DNA from: Rhizobiaceae bacterium
GTDB lineage: Bacteria; Pseudomonadota; Alphaproteobacteria; Rhizobiales; Rhizobiaceae
Direction: 5' to 3'
Assembly: GCA_017643495.1 (NCBI GenBank)
Contig: JAEPNK010000001.1
Span: forward strand, 229,623 to 293,622
DNA length: 64,000 nucleotides
In this document: positions 34,388-44,756 of the stretch, piece by piece
How the letters are laid out: every line of letters begins with the position of its first letter
Numbering within the stretch: the stretch's first letter is position 1
Made by a program: the position numbers and the translations under genes
The notes under the pieces: model-generated
Told to the model about the DNA's origin: nothing
The model's database searches: none
The model's input: the letters and a program-made list of their open reading frames with translations, nothing else

Positions 34388-35140
34388 ATGAAAATTGTTG
34401 TCCCCGTAAAAAGGGTGGTTGATTATAACGTTAAGATCAGGGTCAAGTCTGACGGATCAGGCGTAGAGCTTGCCAACGTCAAGATGTCGATGAACCCGTT
34501 TGACGAAATTGCTGTCGAACAGGCCATTCGCCTGAAGGAAGCAGGCTCAGTGGAAGAAATCGTTGTGGTTTCTGTAGGGCCACAGCAGGCTCAGGAAACC
34601 ATCCGAACAGCATTGGCCATGGGTGCTGACCGGGGCATCCTTATCAAGACTGATGAACTCGTCGAACCGCTGGCAGTTGCCAAATTGCTGAAAGGTGTTG
34701 TCGAAGAAGAATCTCCCGGCCTTGTCATTCTCGGCAAACAGGCGATTGACGATGACTCAAACCAGACAGGACAGATGCTTTCCGCACTCCTTGGCTGGAG
34801 CCAGGCAACCTTTGCAAATTCCATGGAAATCAATGGTGATACCGCAAGTGTGACACGTGAAGTTGATGGCGGTTTGCAAACAGTTGAAGTGAAAATGCCA
34901 ACCATTGTCACTACTGACCTACGCTTGAATGAACCCCGTTATGCCTCGCTTCCAAACATCATGAAGGCCAAGAAAAAGCCGCTTGATGAAAAGTCTCCCG
35001 ATGATTACGGGGTCGATATCACTCCTCGCCTCAAGGTCACCAACACGACTGAACCGCCAGAGCGTTCAGCTGGTGTAATCCTTGAAACTGTTGGCGAACT
35101 TGTCGACAAACTGAAAAACGAAGCCGGTGTGCTTAAGTAA
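34388..35140 (+). CDS. etfB: electron transfer flavoprotein subunit beta
   Basis: A 250-residue ETF beta chain ([20 protein letters not shown] at the N-terminus). The AMP/ADP-binding signature [19 protein letters not shown] and [20 protein letters not shown] are present. ETF accepts electrons from acyl-CoA dehydrogenases, such as the glutaryl-CoA dehydrogenase at 9622-10845, and passes them to ETF-ubiquinone oxidoreductase. AAAGG eight bases upstream supports ATG 34388. It is followed 17 bases later by etfA. Confidence 0.96.
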   Translation: MKIVVPVKRVVDYNVKIRVKSDGSGVELANVKMSMNPFDEIAVEQAIRLKEAGSVEEIVVVSVGPQQAQETIRTALAMGADRGILIKTDELVEPLAVAKLLKGVVEEESPGLVILGKQAIDDDSNQTGQMLSALLGWSQATFANSMEINGDTASVTREVDGGLQTVEVKMPTIVTTDLRLNEPRYASLPNIMKAKKKPLDEKSPDDYGVDITPRLKVTNTTEPPERSAGVILETVGELVDKLKNEAGVLK

Positions 35141-35157
35141 TCCGGAGAGAAGACGAA

Positions 35158-36087
35158 ATGGCTATTCTACTCATTGCAGACCACGATAACGCATCCCTCA
35201 GCGACCAGACTGCCAAGGCGATGACAGCTGCCAGCGAAATCGGTGGTGACATTCATGTACTGGTGGCAGGCAAGGGCTGTGACGCAGCAGCCCAGGAAGC
35301 TGCCAAGCTGGCAGGTGCTGCCAAGGTTCTGGTTGTTGACGCAGACCACTACGAACACCAGCTTGCAGAACCAATGGCTGAGCTTATTGTTGGCCTGGCA
35401 AGCGATTACGAGACCATCATCACGGCTGCAACGACTTCCGGCAAAAACATCATGCCTCGCGCGGCAGCCTTGCTTGATGTCATGCAACTTTCAGACATCA
35501 CAGCTGTCGTCTCAGCAGACACATTCGAACGCCCCATTTACGCGGGCAATGCAATCCAGACTGTTCAATCAACAGATGCCAAGCGTGTCATTACCGTTCG
35601 GACTGCCGGCTTTGCCGCTGTCGAGATGAATGGTTCTGCTGAAGTCGAGAAGATCGATGCAGCAGGTGACCCGGGGCTTTCGACCTTTACCGGCGAAAAA
35701 ATCGTTGAGAGTGATCGTCCCGAACTTACCTCGGCCAAGATCATCATTTCTGGCGGCCGCGCCTTGGGTTCATCGGAAAAATTCGAGGAAGTCATCCTGC
35801 CTGTTGCTGACAAGCTAGGGGCAGCCGTTGGCGCATCACGGGCAGCTGTCGATGCCGGTTACGCTCCCAACGACTGGCAGGTTGGACAAACAGGCAAGGT
35901 GGTTGCACCGGAACTCTATATTGCCTGCGGAATTTCCGGCGCTATCCAGCACCTTGCAGGCATGAAGGACTCCAAGGTCATTGTTGCAATCAACAAGGAC
36001 GAGGAGGCTCCGATCTTCCAGGTGGCCGATTACGGCATCGTTGGCGATCTCTTCGACATATTGCCGGAGTTCGAGAAGTCTCTCTGA
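35158..36087 (+). CDS. etfA: electron transfer flavoprotein subunit alpha
   Basis: A 309-residue ETF alpha chain. The C-terminal FAD domain carries the family signature [20 protein letters not shown] followed by [19 protein letters not shown] and [22 protein letters not shown] upstream supports the start. With EtfB it forms the FAD-containing heterodimer that links beta-oxidation, branched-chain and lysine degradation to the quinone pool. A strong terminator follows 24 bases after the stop, closing the operon. Confidence 0.96.
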   Translation: MAILLIADHDNASLSDQTAKAMTAASEIGGDIHVLVAGKGCDAAAQEAAKLAGAAKVLVVDADHYEHQLAEPMAELIVGLASDYETIITAATTSGKNIMPRAAALLDVMQLSDITAVVSADTFERPIYAGNAIQTVQSTDAKRVITVRTAGFAAVEMNGSAEVEKIDAAGDPGLSTFTGEKIVESDRPELTSAKIIISGGRALGSSEKFEEVILPVADKLGAAVGASRAAVDAGYAPNDWQVGQTGKVVAPELYIACGISGAIQHLAGMKDSKVIVAINKDEEAPIFQVADYGIVGDLFDILPEFEKSL

Positions 36088-36111
36088 GCTTCTTCCGATC
36101 ACAAAGCTTCA

Positions 36112-36142
36112 GGGCCGCGGCGGTTTCCGCCGCGGCCTTTTT
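36112..36142 (+). terminator. rho-independent terminator after etfBA
   Basis: GGCCGCGGCGG (36113-36123) and CCGCCGCGGCC (36127-36137) pair perfectly over a TTT loop and are followed by TTTTT. Confidence 0.95.
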
Positions 36143-36185
36143 CATCCTCACAACGTGAAAGCATGAATTTGAGGATTTGCTACGA

Positions 36186-36224
36186 TTGACAGTTTGTGTT
36201 CACGTCATTAGTTATCATGATAAC
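36186..36224 (+). promoter_or_regulatory. promoter and MarR-type operator of the monooxygenase cassette
   Basis: A consensus -35 TTGACA (36186-36191) is followed 17 bases on by a weak -10 around 36209. A perfect 14-bp palindrome, GTTATCATGATAAC (36211-36224), overlaps the -10 and ends 15 bases before the first gene. It has the size and symmetry of MarR-family operators, and a MarR gene is second in the operon. Confidence 0.65.
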
Positions 36225-36239
36225 CAATGGAGCAAACCA

Positions 36240-36533
36240 ATGACAAAGCCCCTTTACATATTTGCAGAGATCACCCCGAAACCCGTTCATTTCAACGAAG
36301 CGCGGGACGCAATTTCAGGGATAATCGACCGAACGAGGGCCGAAGAAGGCTGCCACAAGTTCGAACTGTTCACGGCACCGGACGAAAACAAGCTTTATCT
36401 TTTCGAAAAGTGGGAGAACAAGGCAGCGCTCGATCAGCACTATGCCATGCCCTACACGAGTGCTGTGTTCGACGCCTATCAGGAATGGCTCGCGGAAGAA
36501 CCTCGCATCGCATCAATGCATCACGTTGCCTGA
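36240..36533 (+). CDS. putative quinol monooxygenase (ABM domain)
   Basis: A 97-residue protein made of one antibiotic-biosynthesis-monooxygenase (ABM, YgiN-like) ferredoxin-fold domain: FAEITPKPVHFNEARDAI, EEGCHKFELFTAPDE, LYLFEKWENKAALDQHYAMPY. YgiN-type members oxidise quinols or similar reactive compounds without a bound cofactor; the substrate here is unknown. GGAG eight bases upstream supports ATG 36240. It is the first gene of a three-gene cassette with a MarR regulator and a DUF2798 membrane protein. Confidence 0.88.
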   Translation: MTKPLYIFAEITPKPVHFNEARDAISGIIDRTRAEEGCHKFELFTAPDENKLYLFEKWENKAALDQHYAMPYTSAVFDAYQEWLAEEPRIASMHHVA

Positions 36534-36536
36534 TAC

Positions 36537-36977
36537 ATGTTTTTCCTTGAGGAACTGCCAACGCACCGCATGATCGAGCGCTATGTCGAGGAAACCGGAT
36601 CGGGTAACACCGAGCGAATTGGCGACGCACTGGCGATGTTGCGCAAGGCCAGCATGCTGGTTCGCAAACTGGACGCCTACTTTCAGAAGCATGGCCTGTC
36701 GCAATTGCGGTTTCTGGTCCTAATCGTGATCGACCGCGAACCGGACCGACACAGCTTGCGGCAAAGCGAAATCCTTGAGCGTCTCGATGTTTCGAAACCG
36801 GTCCTTCACCGTACCGTCGCTGCAATGATAGCGGCAGGGCATCTTGAACGCGTCGACGACCCCCATGATGCGCGAGCACATCAACTGTCGATTGCAACCG
36901 ATGCCCGAAACCTTCTTCAAGAGATACTGCCCGGTTACTTCGAACTTATCACACAATTCATGGAAAATCAGACATGA
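36537..36977 (+). CDS. MarR-family transcriptional regulator
   Basis: A 146-residue winged-helix regulator. The dimer helices flank an HTH with LRQSEILERLDVSKPVLHRTVAAMIAAGHLERVDD and the wing motif DPHDARAHQLSIAT, the D-x-R wing of MarR proteins. It starts three bases after the monooxygenase stop and overlaps the DUF2798 gene by four bases (ATGA). The palindrome at 36211-36224 is the likely autoregulatory operator. The inducer is unknown, but a quinone or phenolic compound would fit the gene before it. Confidence 0.9.
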   Translation: MFFLEELPTHRMIERYVEETGSGNTERIGDALAMLRKASMLVRKLDAYFQKHGLSQLRFLVLIVIDREPDRHSLRQSEILERLDVSKPVLHRTVAAMIAAGHLERVDDPHDARAHQLSIATDARNLLQEILPGYFELITQFMENQT

Positions 36978-37222
36978 CGAAAGCAACGGCGATATTCATT
37001 TCGTGGATTGTGGCTTATTCCATCGTCACCGGCATTCTCGTGACGTTTCAACGCTATGAGGTTGCATTTTCCCTGCCGATACAAACGCTCATTCTCACTA
37101 CAATTCTCGTGCCGCTGATGGTGTTGGTTGTCGCACCCCACTCTCTCAAACTGGCTTCTGCCATCGCTGGAAAATACCGGAAGCACCGCACCGACACCGA
37201 TCACCAGAATTCATTGCATTAA
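36974..37222 (+). CDS. DUF2798 two-helix membrane protein
   Basis: An 82-residue protein with two membrane helices (about 5-24 and 38-56) in the DUF2798 pattern, [17 protein letters not shown] and [17 protein letters not shown], then a basic tail. The function of the family is unknown. ATGA overlap with the MarR gene shows it belongs to the same cassette. The last four bases overlap the convergent hutU stop. Confidence 0.82.
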   Translation: MTKATAIFISWIVAYSIVTGILVTFQRYEVAFSLPIQTLILTTILVPLMVLVVAPHSLKLASAIAGKYRKHRTDTDHQNSLH

Positions 37223-38895
37223 AGGATACCCGGCAAATCGAGTTGGTGTTCGCGGGCACACTCAATAGCCAGTTCATAACCCGCATCCGCATGCCGCATG
37301 ACACCGGTAGCCGGATCATTCCACAATACACGTCCAATCCGTGCATCCGCGTCTTCCGATCCGTCACAGCAGATCACCATCCCGGAGTGCTGCGAGAACC
37401 CCATGCCAACACCGCCACCATGATGAAGGGAAACCCAGGTGGCCCCTGAAGCCGTGTTGAGCAACGCGTTGAGCAACGGCCAGTCGGAAACCGCATCCGA
37501 TCCATCCTTCATCGCTTCCGTTTCACGATTTGGCGAGGCAACAGACCCGGAATCAAGATGATCCCTTCCTATTACGACCGGAGCCTTCAACTCGCCATTG
37601 CGTACCATCTCGTTGAAAGCAAGCCCGAGCTTGTGCCGCACTCCAAGCCCCACCCAGCAGATGCGTGCAGGCAGTCCTTGAAACGAGATGCGCTCCCGGG
37701 CCATGTCGAGCCAGTTATGCAAATGCGGATCATCAACCAGTTCCTTGACCTTGGCATCCGTCTTGTAAATGTCCTCGGGGTCACCTGAAAGCGCGCACCA
37801 GCGGAACGGCCCGACCCCCCGACAGAAAAGCGGCCTGATATAGGCAGGCACAAAACCGGGAAACGCAAACGCATTTTCAAGCCCTTCTTCAAGAGCAACC
37901 TGACGTATATTATTGCCATAGTCGAGCGTCGGAACCCCTGCATCCCAGAAGTCAACCATCGCCTTCACATGGACTTTCATTGATGCCCGGGCCGCCTTCT
38001 CAACCGCTTTCGGGTCGCTTTCGGCCTTCTCGCGCCACTCGGCAACACTCCATCCTTGTGGAAGATATCCGTTCACCGGATCATGCGCAGAGGTCTGGTC
38101 AGTAACAATGTCTGGACGGACACCCATCTCGAAAATTTTCGGAAATATGTCAGCAGCGTTCCCGATAAGTGCAACCGACTTGGCTTCGCCAGCTTTCGTC
38201 CATTTCTCGATCAGTTCAAGAGCTTCATCAAGCGAGTGAGTCTTTTCATCGACATATCTGGTTCGCAACCGGAAGTCGGCACTTTTCTCGTCACATTCGA
38301 CAGCAAGGCAACAAGCCCCCGCCATCACAGCTGCAAGCGGTTGTGCGCCACCCATGCCACCCAGTCCGCCAGTGAGAATCCAGCGTCCGGAAAGATCGCC
38401 ACCATAATGCTGGCGTCCTGCCTCCATGAATGTCTCGTAGGTTCCTTGAACGATTCCCTGGCTGCCAATGTAAATCCATGAGCCAGCCGTCATCTGACCG
38501 TACATGGCAAGGCCTTTTTTATCGAGTTCGCTGAAATGATCCCATGTCGCCCAGTGGGGAACGAGGTTCGAATTCGCAATCAGAACCCGTGGCGCATCCT
38601 TGTGCGTCTGGAACACGCCAACCGGTTTGCCTGACTGGACGAGCAGTGTCTGGTTGTCTTCAAGACTTTTCAGGCTCTCGACAATCTGGTCAAAATCCCG
38701 CCATGTCCGCGCTGCCCGGCCAATCCCCCCGTACACCACCAGTTCATGCGGGTTCTCGGCAACTTCGGGATGCAAATTGTTCATGAGCATGCGCATGGGC
38801 GCTTCAGTAAGCCAACTCTTGGTATTGAGTTCGCTACCTGTCGGAGGATACACATCACGCTGGTTGTGGCGCGGGTTTTGCAACTCTTTGGTCAT
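37219..38895 (-). CDS. hutU: urocanate hydratase
   Basis: A 558-residue enzyme that hydrates urocanate to imidazolonepropionate with NAD+ as an electrophile. The family landmarks include the NAD-binding [30 protein letters not shown] and the near C-terminal [18 protein letters not shown]. It is last of the minus-strand order hutI-hutH-hutG-hutU. A gap of about 54 bases separates it from hutG. Confidence 0.96.
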   Translation of the reverse strand: MTKELQNPRHNQRDVYPPTGSELNTKSWLTEAPMRMLMNNLHPEVAENPHELVVYGGIGRAARTWRDFDQIVESLKSLEDNQTLLVQSGKPVGVFQTHKDAPRVLIANSNLVPHWATWDHFSELDKKGLAMYGQMTAGSWIYIGSQGIVQGTYETFMEAGRQHYGGDLSGRWILTGGLGGMGGAQPLAAVMAGACCLAVECDEKSADFRLRTRYVDEKTHSLDEALELIEKWTKAGEAKSVALIGNAADIFPKIFEMGVRPDIVTDQTSAHDPVNGYLPQGWSVAEWREKAESDPKAVEKAARASMKVHVKAMVDFWDAGVPTLDYGNNIRQVALEEGLENAFAFPGFVPAYIRPLFCRGVGPFRWCALSGDPEDIYKTDAKVKELVDDPHLHNWLDMARERISFQGLPARICWVGLGVRHKLGLAFNEMVRNGELKAPVVIGRDHLDSGSVASPNRETEAMKDGSDAVSDWPLLNALLNTASGATWVSLHHGGGVGMGFSQHSGMVICCDGSEDADARIGRVLWNDPATGVMRHADAGYELAIECAREHQLDLPGIL

Positions 38896-38949
38896 GTTCC
38901 TGTCCTTGCTGTTTTCCTGTTCCCCTGCTGACTGCCATTCCGCCAGTTT

Positions 38950-39741
38950 TCAACTTGCCGAACGGGCAAAGTTGTCCAGGGTCTCAAGTATCTGCTGAAG
39001 CACCATTCTCATTTTCTCTGCCTTTTGCAGATCGTATTCAAATGGCGCTGTTTCGGTTTTCAAGTAAGTGGATTGGGCGAGTTCCATCTGGATTGCATGC
39101 ACGCCTTCCTCTGGCCTGCCGTAGTGGCGCGTGGTCCATCCGCCTTTGAACCGGCCATTGACTACAGTTGTATAACCATGCGCAGCACTGCAAATTTCTG
39201 AAACGCTCTGTTCAAGCTTCGGATCGCAGGTTGCTCCCGAATTCGTTCCGATATTGAAATCAGGCAATTTTCCCTCAAAGAGGAAAGGAATATTCGACCG
39301 GATAGAGTGACAGTCGTAAAGAATTGCAATCCCGTTTTCCCGGCGGACACGTTCAATCTCGTTTGCCAGTGCTTCATGATAAACCGCATGAAACAATTTC
39401 CGGCGTTGTTCGATCTCTTCACCACCCGGTGATTTTTTCCAGATATCACGACCATCAAAGTCGGTGAGAGGCACAAGTGTCGTTGTATTTTGCCCCGGAT
39501 ACAGGCTGATGCCTTCCGGATCGCGGTTCGCGTCAATTACATAACGGCTAAAAGTGGCGCGAACGATGCTCGCGCTACCCAACAACCCGTCATACAGGCG
39601 GTCAATATGCCAGTCCGTATCGGCAAGTTGCCTACCATTCGCATTGAGTGCCTCTTTCACCTCATCTGGAACATAAAGGCCTGTATGGGGCATGCCCAGC
39701 ACAACCGGTCCCGACCCCTTGTGAATCTCGACCGCTTTCAC
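38950..39741 (-). CDS. hutG: N-formylglutamate deformylase
   Basis: A 263-residue N-formylglutamate amidohydrolase with [59 protein letters not shown] and [11 protein letters not shown]. It converts N-formylglutamate to glutamate and formate, the last step of the five-step histidine route used when HutF replaces formiminoglutamase. Its start overlaps the hutH stop by four bases (39738-39741). Confidence 0.95.
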   Translation of the reverse strand: MKAVEIHKGSGPVVLGMPHTGLYVPDEVKEALNANGRQLADTDWHIDRLYDGLLGSASIVRATFSRYVIDANRDPEGISLYPGQNTTTLVPLTDFDGRDIWKKSPGGEEIEQRRKLFHAVYHEALANEIERVRRENGIAILYDCHSIRSNIPFLFEGKLPDFNIGTNSGATCDPKLEQSVSEICSAAHGYTTVVNGRFKGGWTTRHYGRPEEGVHAIQMELAQSTYLKTETAPFEYDLQKAEKMRMVLQQILETLDNFARSAS

Positions 39742-41276
39742 CGGCTTTCACCTTCTCCAAGGACAGGCATGTCAATGCCATCAAGAAAAGCACCCGATTG
39801 AACAAGGCCGTAAACATTCTCGATATCATCCGCCAGAAAGCGATCCTCTTTCAGGGACGGCATTGTTTGACGCAAGGTTTCCAGCAAACGAAGAAGAGCC
39901 GGACTTGTTTTCAGGGGTGTACGGAATTCAACGCCCTGGGCTGCACACATCACTTCAATTGCCAGTATCCGGCCAAGATTCCGGTTCATACGGGAAAGCC
40001 GGAAGGCTCCATGGGCTGCCATGCTGACATGGTCTTCCTGGTTGGCGGAGGTCGGCGTTGAATCTGTTGAACAGGGTGTCGCCAGATGCTTGTTTTCACT
40101 CATCAGTGCTGCGCTGGAAACCTCGGCAATCATCAGCCCGGAATTAAGACCCGGATCAGGCGTCAGGAAAGCGGGCAGGTCGTGTGAAAGTGTTGGATCA
40201 ACCATAAGCGCAATTCGCCTTTGGGCAATCGCACCAATCTCTGAAATCGCCAGAGCCATCTGGTCTGCCGCGAATGCAACGGGCTCTGCGTGGAAATTGC
40301 CTCCGGACACGATCATGCCCTCACCAGTCAATACCAGTGGATTGTCGGTAGCGGCATTTGCTTCTGTTTCCAGCGTGCGTGCTGCAAAGCGCAGAAGATC
40401 CAGTGCCGCACCTGTCACCTGGGGCTGACAACGGATGCAATAGGGATCCTGAACCCGACTGTCGTCATGGCGGTGGCTCTCGCGGATTTCGGACCCGTCC
40501 ATGATTGCCCGCATCACAGCCGCAACCTCTATCTGGCCAGGCTGTCCACGCAATTGATGAATTTCAGCATTCAATGGTTGGGTTGATCCCATTATGGCAT
40601 CAGTCGACAATGCCGACGAGGCAATTGCCGTACAGGCATGACGCCAACCATCAAACAAAGCAGCCAATGCACAAGCCGTTGAAAACTGCGTGCCATTGAT
40701 AAGCGCCAAGCCTTCCTTTGCACCCAGGGTCAATGGCTTGATACCCCTGGTTGCCAAAGCCTCGTCACCGTTCATCATCTCGCCGTTGACCAATGCCCTG
40801 CCCTCACCGATCATGACAGCAGCCATATGGGCGAGCGGCGCAAGGTCCCCCGATGCACCGACCGATCCTTGGGCAGGTACCGCCGGAGTGATATCGGCTT
40901 CAAGCATGTTTTCGATCATGGCAACTGTTTCAGGCGCCACACCGGATGCTCCGCGCCCGAGCGAAAGAAGCTTCAAAACCATCATCAAACGAGTGGTTTT
41001 CCTGTCGAGCAATTCCCCAACACCGCAGCAATGCGAAAGGACCAGGTTTCGTTGCAACTCGGCTGTGTTCTCGGGTTTGATCTTGATCGAGGCAAGTTTT
41101 CCAAAACCTGTATTGACGCCATAAATAGGCGCTTCCCCGGCTGCGGCCGCTTTGACGCGCTCATACGCATCGAGAATTGCAGCTCCGGCTGAAGGATCAA
41201 GACGGACGGCCAGTTCGTCGCGCCATATGGCCTCGAGTGTTGCCAGATTGGTTGAACCGGGCATTAGGTTGATCAC
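39738..41276 (-). CDS. hutH: histidine ammonia-lyase
   Basis: A 512-residue lyase that removes ammonia from histidine to give urocanate. The Ala-Ser-Gly triplet that forms the MIO prosthetic group lies in [15 protein letters not shown] (141-143). Other landmarks are [12 protein letters not shown] and [15 protein letters not shown]. It overlaps both neighbours by four bases (hutI stop, hutG start), showing a tightly coupled operon. Confidence 0.97.
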   Translation of the reverse strand: MINLMPGSTNLATLEAIWRDELAVRLDPSAGAAILDAYERVKAAAAGEAPIYGVNTGFGKLASIKIKPENTAELQRNLVLSHCCGVGELLDRKTTRLMMVLKLLSLGRGASGVAPETVAMIENMLEADITPAVPAQGSVGASGDLAPLAHMAAVMIGEGRALVNGEMMNGDEALATRGIKPLTLGAKEGLALINGTQFSTACALAALFDGWRHACTAIASSALSTDAIMGSTQPLNAEIHQLRGQPGQIEVAAVMRAIMDGSEIRESHRHDDSRVQDPYCIRCQPQVTGAALDLLRFAARTLETEANAATDNPLVLTGEGMIVSGGNFHAEPVAFAADQMALAISEIGAIAQRRIALMVDPTLSHDLPAFLTPDPGLNSGLMIAEVSSAALMSENKHLATPCSTDSTPTSANQEDHVSMAAHGAFRLSRMNRNLGRILAIEVMCAAQGVEFRTPLKTSPALLRLLETLRQTMPSLKEDRFLADDIENVYGLVQSGAFLDGIDMPVLGEGESR

Positions 41277-42478
41277 GATAAAACTCCTTCGAACCAGCGT
41301 TCATGCAAGAGATTGAATCCGAACATGTAGGAAAGCTCTGCCGGATGCGACGCATTCCAGACAGCAAGATCAGCCCTCATGCCCGGCGCAATCATTCCTG
41401 TATCCTTGAGCCCCAACGCACGTGCTGCATTAAGTGTAGTTCCGCGCAAGGCCTCCTCAGGTGTCGTACCAAACAGGGTGCAAGCCATGTTCATCGCCAG
41501 CAGGGGCGAGAAAAGAGGCGAGGAACCAGGATTGGCGTCCGTGGCCACAGCCATTGGCACACCATGCTTGCGAAATGCATCTACCGGGGGCGCTTGCGTT
41601 TCGTGAAGTGTATAGAACGCCCCTGGCAACAGCGTGGCAACCGAACCGCTACCGGCCATTGCAGCCGCATCGCTTTCTTTCGCATATTCAACGTGATCGA
41701 CACAAAGAGCGCCATATTGGGCAGCCAGCTCAACACCCCCCTGCCAGGACAATTGCTCTGCATGCAGACGCACTGGAAGCTCAAGTGACCGGGCCGCGTC
41801 AAACACTCTTGAAATCTGGGCAGGGGTGAATGCGATCCGCTCGCAAAATCCGTCGACGTAATCAACAAGGCCTTGTTTTTCAGCCTCTCTCAAGGCAGGG
41901 ATGCAGACCTCATCAATATAGCCGTCAGCATCGCCGGAATATTCAGGCGGAACTGCGTGCGCCCCGAGATAACTGGTGAAAACACGCACAGGACGCAGTT
42001 TCCCCAATTGCCTTGCCGCACGCAACATCTTGAGTTCACTGGATTGGTCGAGGCCATACCCGGACTTGATCTCAATCGTCGATACACCTTCGCAGATCAA
42101 CGCATCAAGGCGCGGCAGCGCAGCCTCGACAAGATCTTCCTCGCTGGCAGCGCGGGTCGCTTGTACAGTCGAAAGAATACCCCCGCCCGATTGGGCAATC
42201 TCTTCATAGCCTGCCCCCTCGAGACGCATCTCGAACTCGCGGGCGCGATTACCGCCAAAAACCAGATGGGTATGACAATCAACCAGCGATGGAGTTACCA
42301 GCCTTCCGCCAAGATCATGCTCTGCTTCATTCATCCAGCGCTCAGGAAGTGAAGCGCGCGCGCCAGTCCAGGCAATGCGGCCATTTTCTATCGCAATGGC
42401 ACCATCTGCGATCAAGCCATACGGACTTTCTGGCGTCATCGCGGCTACGGCCGCATTGGTCAGGAGGGTAGTGGTCAT
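41273..42478 (-). CDS. hutI: imidazolonepropionase
   Basis: A 401-residue amidohydrolase that opens imidazolonepropionate to formiminoglutamate. Metal ligands are in [12 protein letters not shown] (His69, His71). Also seen are [39 protein letters not shown], and [11 protein letters not shown] with the catalytic Asp. The start is ATG 42478; a TTG four codons upstream is possible. Ribosome-binding complementarity is poor. It is the first gene of hutIHGU, divergent from hutF over a 76-base promoter region. Confidence 0.96.
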   Translation of the reverse strand: MTTTLLTNAAVAAMTPESPYGLIADGAIAIENGRIAWTGARASLPERWMNEAEHDLGGRLVTPSLVDCHTHLVFGGNRAREFEMRLEGAGYEEIAQSGGGILSTVQATRAASEEDLVEAALPRLDALICEGVSTIEIKSGYGLDQSSELKMLRAARQLGKLRPVRVFTSYLGAHAVPPEYSGDADGYIDEVCIPALREAEKQGLVDYVDGFCERIAFTPAQISRVFDAARSLELPVRLHAEQLSWQGGVELAAQYGALCVDHVEYAKESDAAAMAGSGSVATLLPGAFYTLHETQAPPVDAFRKHGVPMAVATDANPGSSPLFSPLLAMNMACTLFGTTPEEALRGTTLNAARALGLKDTGMIAPGMRADLAVWNASHPAELSYMFGFNLLHERWFEGVLS

Positions 42479-42485
42479 CTGTACA

Positions 42486-42536
42486 AACAACAGTTGTTAA
42501 TCATGTGTTTTTAACTTATATGTCTATACATAAAAG
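42486..42536. promoter_or_regulatory. hutI/hutF divergent promoter region with two dyads (candidate HutC operator)
   Basis: The 76-base gap holds two symmetrical elements. At 42515-42536, CTT-A-TATGT (arms at 42515-42523) pairs with ACATA-A-AAG (42528-42536) around CTAT, resembling the TGTATATACA-like sites of GntR-type HutC. At 42486-42498 there is a perfect odd dyad AACAAC-A-GTTGTT. Both lie within reach of the hutI and hutF starts. hutC itself is two genes away. Confidence 0.6.
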
Positions 42537-42554
42537 AGTCAATACCGAGGTCCC

Positions 42555-43922
42555 ATGATCATTTTTGCTGAATGCGCCCTTACTTTCGAGGGCTGGAAAC
42601 AAAACGTTGCAGTTGAAGTCGGCAAGGATGGAAAGATCGTAGCCGTGACACCTCATGCATCGGCTGACGATGCGAACATTCAGGTATCGTGCTTGCTCCC
42701 TGCCCCGGTCAACGTTCACAGCCATGCATTTCAGCGGGCAATGGCGGGGCTTACAGAGCAGCGCGGGCCTGCTGGCAGCGACAGTTTCTGGACTTGGCGC
42801 AAACTCATGTTCCGGTTTCTAGACCAGTTGAGACCGGAACATGTCGAGGCAATCACTGCTCTTGTACAAATGGAGATGCTTGAAGCAGGCTACGCCACCA
42901 ATGTAGAATTCCATTATCTTCATCATCAACCAGGCGGCGTCCCGTATGATGATGCGGCGGAACTTTCCTACAGGATCGTTGAAGCCAGCCGGAAAAGCGG
43001 TATTGGTCTTACGCTCCTGCCGGTCCATTACGAATTTGGTGGATGTGATGGAAGGCCGCTTGGTGATGGCCAGATCCGTTTCGGCAATAACCTGGACAGC
43101 TTTGCAAACATTTGGGAACGGGCGGTCGAGGCCGTTGGGAGCCTTCCAGCGGATGCAACATCAGGCGTTGCTCCGCATTCCCTCCGGGCAATCGGACCTG
43201 ATGCCCTTCCAAAACTTGCCGGTCTTGCGGCCAACAGGCCAATCCACATGCATTTGGCCGAACAGGTCGCAGAGGTTGAGGAAGTGCAGGCCCATTGGGG
43301 ACAGCGACCGGTTGAGTGGTTGCTTGATCATGCGGACCCCGACAATCGATGGTGCCTCATCCATTGCACCCAGATGCAGCCACATGAGACACAGGCACTT
43401 GCCGATAGCGGCGCTGTTGCCGGCCTCTGTCCGATTACGGAATCGAGTCTGGGAGACGGAATATTTGATGGCGTCAACTGGCTTGCTCAAAACGGTCAGA
43501 TTGCAATCGGATCAGACTCAAATATTCGCATATCGCTTAGCGAGGAACTGCGAACACTGGAATATTCCCAGCGCTTGCGAGACCGGTCCCGCGCAGCTCT
43601 CGCTACAACTGAAAAATCTACCGGGCGCAGAATTTATGATGCAATAGCATCAGGCGGTGCCAAGGCAGCGGGTCGCAATACCGGCTCAATTGAGCCTGGC
43701 ATGTGGGCGGACCTTCTTTCTCTGGATACCGGCCACCCCGATTTCATGAACCGGACAGGTGATTTGATACTGGATGGCTTTCTGTTTTCCCATGATGACC
43801 GGATGGTCAGCAATGTCTGGTCAGCCGGACGCCATCTTGTTCACGATGGCCAACACATAAACCGTCAACCCATCATGGCCGATTATGCAAAAACAATGGC
43901 TGATCTGGTGGCTGACTTGTGA
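42555..43922 (+). CDS. hutF: formimidoylglutamate deiminase
   Basis: A 455-residue amidohydrolase that removes ammonia from formiminoglutamate to give N-formylglutamate. The metal site HSHAFQRAMAGL carries His55 and His57, followed by HLAEQ, HCTQM and GSDSNIRISLSEELR. With HutG this defines the Pseudomonas-type five-enzyme histidine pathway. GAGG precedes ATG 42555. It is transcribed toward hutC, 125 bases downstream. Confidence 0.96.
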   Translation: MIIFAECALTFEGWKQNVAVEVGKDGKIVAVTPHASADDANIQVSCLLPAPVNVHSHAFQRAMAGLTEQRGPAGSDSFWTWRKLMFRFLDQLRPEHVEAITALVQMEMLEAGYATNVEFHYLHHQPGGVPYDDAAELSYRIVEASRKSGIGLTLLPVHYEFGGCDGRPLGDGQIRFGNNLDSFANIWERAVEAVGSLPADATSGVAPHSLRAIGPDALPKLAGLAANRPIHMHLAEQVAEVEEVQAHWGQRPVEWLLDHADPDNRWCLIHCTQMQPHETQALADSGAVAGLCPITESSLGDGIFDGVNWLAQNGQIAIGSDSNIRISLSEELRTLEYSQRLRDRSRAALATTEKSTGRRIYDAIASGGAKAAGRNTGSIEPGMWADLLSLDTGHPDFMNRTGDLILDGFLFSHDDRMVSNVWSAGRHLVHDGQHINRQPIMADYAKTMADLVADL

Positions 43923-44047
43923 GGATCGTGTGGTGAAATCACAACGCAATCGACAAACCGGGAAATGTGGCCATTAATTGCGGTAAAGACAGGTGTAAGA
44001 ATTCACCTTTCAGTGCAGCCGCGAAACTCAAGCAGGAGAACCGTTAA

Positions 44048-44746
44048 TTGGCGGATCAGGGCCATAGCTGGCAGTCAATACATGACATTGTTCGGCAGCG
44101 TATTCAGGACCGGTATTGGAAACCGGGAGAACTCATCCCCGGCGAGGCAGATCTTGCTGAAGAATTCGGCTGTGCGAGGGCCACCGTAAACCGGGCTCTG
44201 AGACAGCTTGCAGAAAGCGGATTGCTCGACAGAAAGCGCAAGGCGGGTACGCGAGTGGCCCTGCACCCGGTGCGCAAGGCCATCCTGCATATCCCGATCG
44301 TGCGCAAGGAGATCGAGGAACGCAATCAGGTTTATGGTTATGCGCTTTTGAACAGGAAAAAGATGTCGCCACCTGATCATGTACGCGCCCGCATGCAAAT
44401 CGCTTCAGACACGAAATTGCTCAAGATTGAGGCTCTGCACCTGGCGGATGGCAAACCCTTCTTGCTGGAAGATCGTTGGGTCAACTTTCATGCCTTGCCT
44501 GATATTCTCAAGGCCGATCTTTCAGTGACAAGTGCCAATGAATGGCTGGTCATGAACGCCCCCTTCACTGGTGGCAATATCGCCTTTTCGGCACTCAGCG
44601 CCACCAAGCGGGTTGCAGAGCTTATGGGAACCCAACCCGGCGCTGCCCTGTTTGCAATCGAAAGAAGTACCTGGGAAGGAGAGACGGCACTCACCGAAGC
44701 CTTGATGGTGTATGGTGAGGGGTACAGGATGTACACCGCCATCTGA
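44048..44746 (+). CDS. hutC: histidine utilization repressor HutC (GntR family)
   Basis: A 232-residue GntR/HutC-subfamily repressor. The N-terminal winged helix has WQSIHDIVRQRIQDRYWKPG, LIPGEADLAEEFGCARATV and RALRQLAESGLLDRKRKAGT. The C-terminal UTRA domain (about 85-230) binds urocanate in characterised HutC proteins. The start is TTG 44048 with AGGAG nine bases upstream. It probably represses both arms of the divergent hut locus through the dyads at 42486-42536. Confidence 0.93.
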   Translation: MADQGHSWQSIHDIVRQRIQDRYWKPGELIPGEADLAEEFGCARATVNRALRQLAESGLLDRKRKAGTRVALHPVRKAILHIPIVRKEIEERNQVYGYALLNRKKMSPPDHVRARMQIASDTKLLKIEALHLADGKPFLLEDRWVNFHALPDILKADLSVTSANEWLVMNAPFTGGNIAFSALSATKRVAELMGTQPGAALFAIERSTWEGETALTEALMVYGEGYRMYTAI

Positions 44747-44756
44747 CACCATATAC

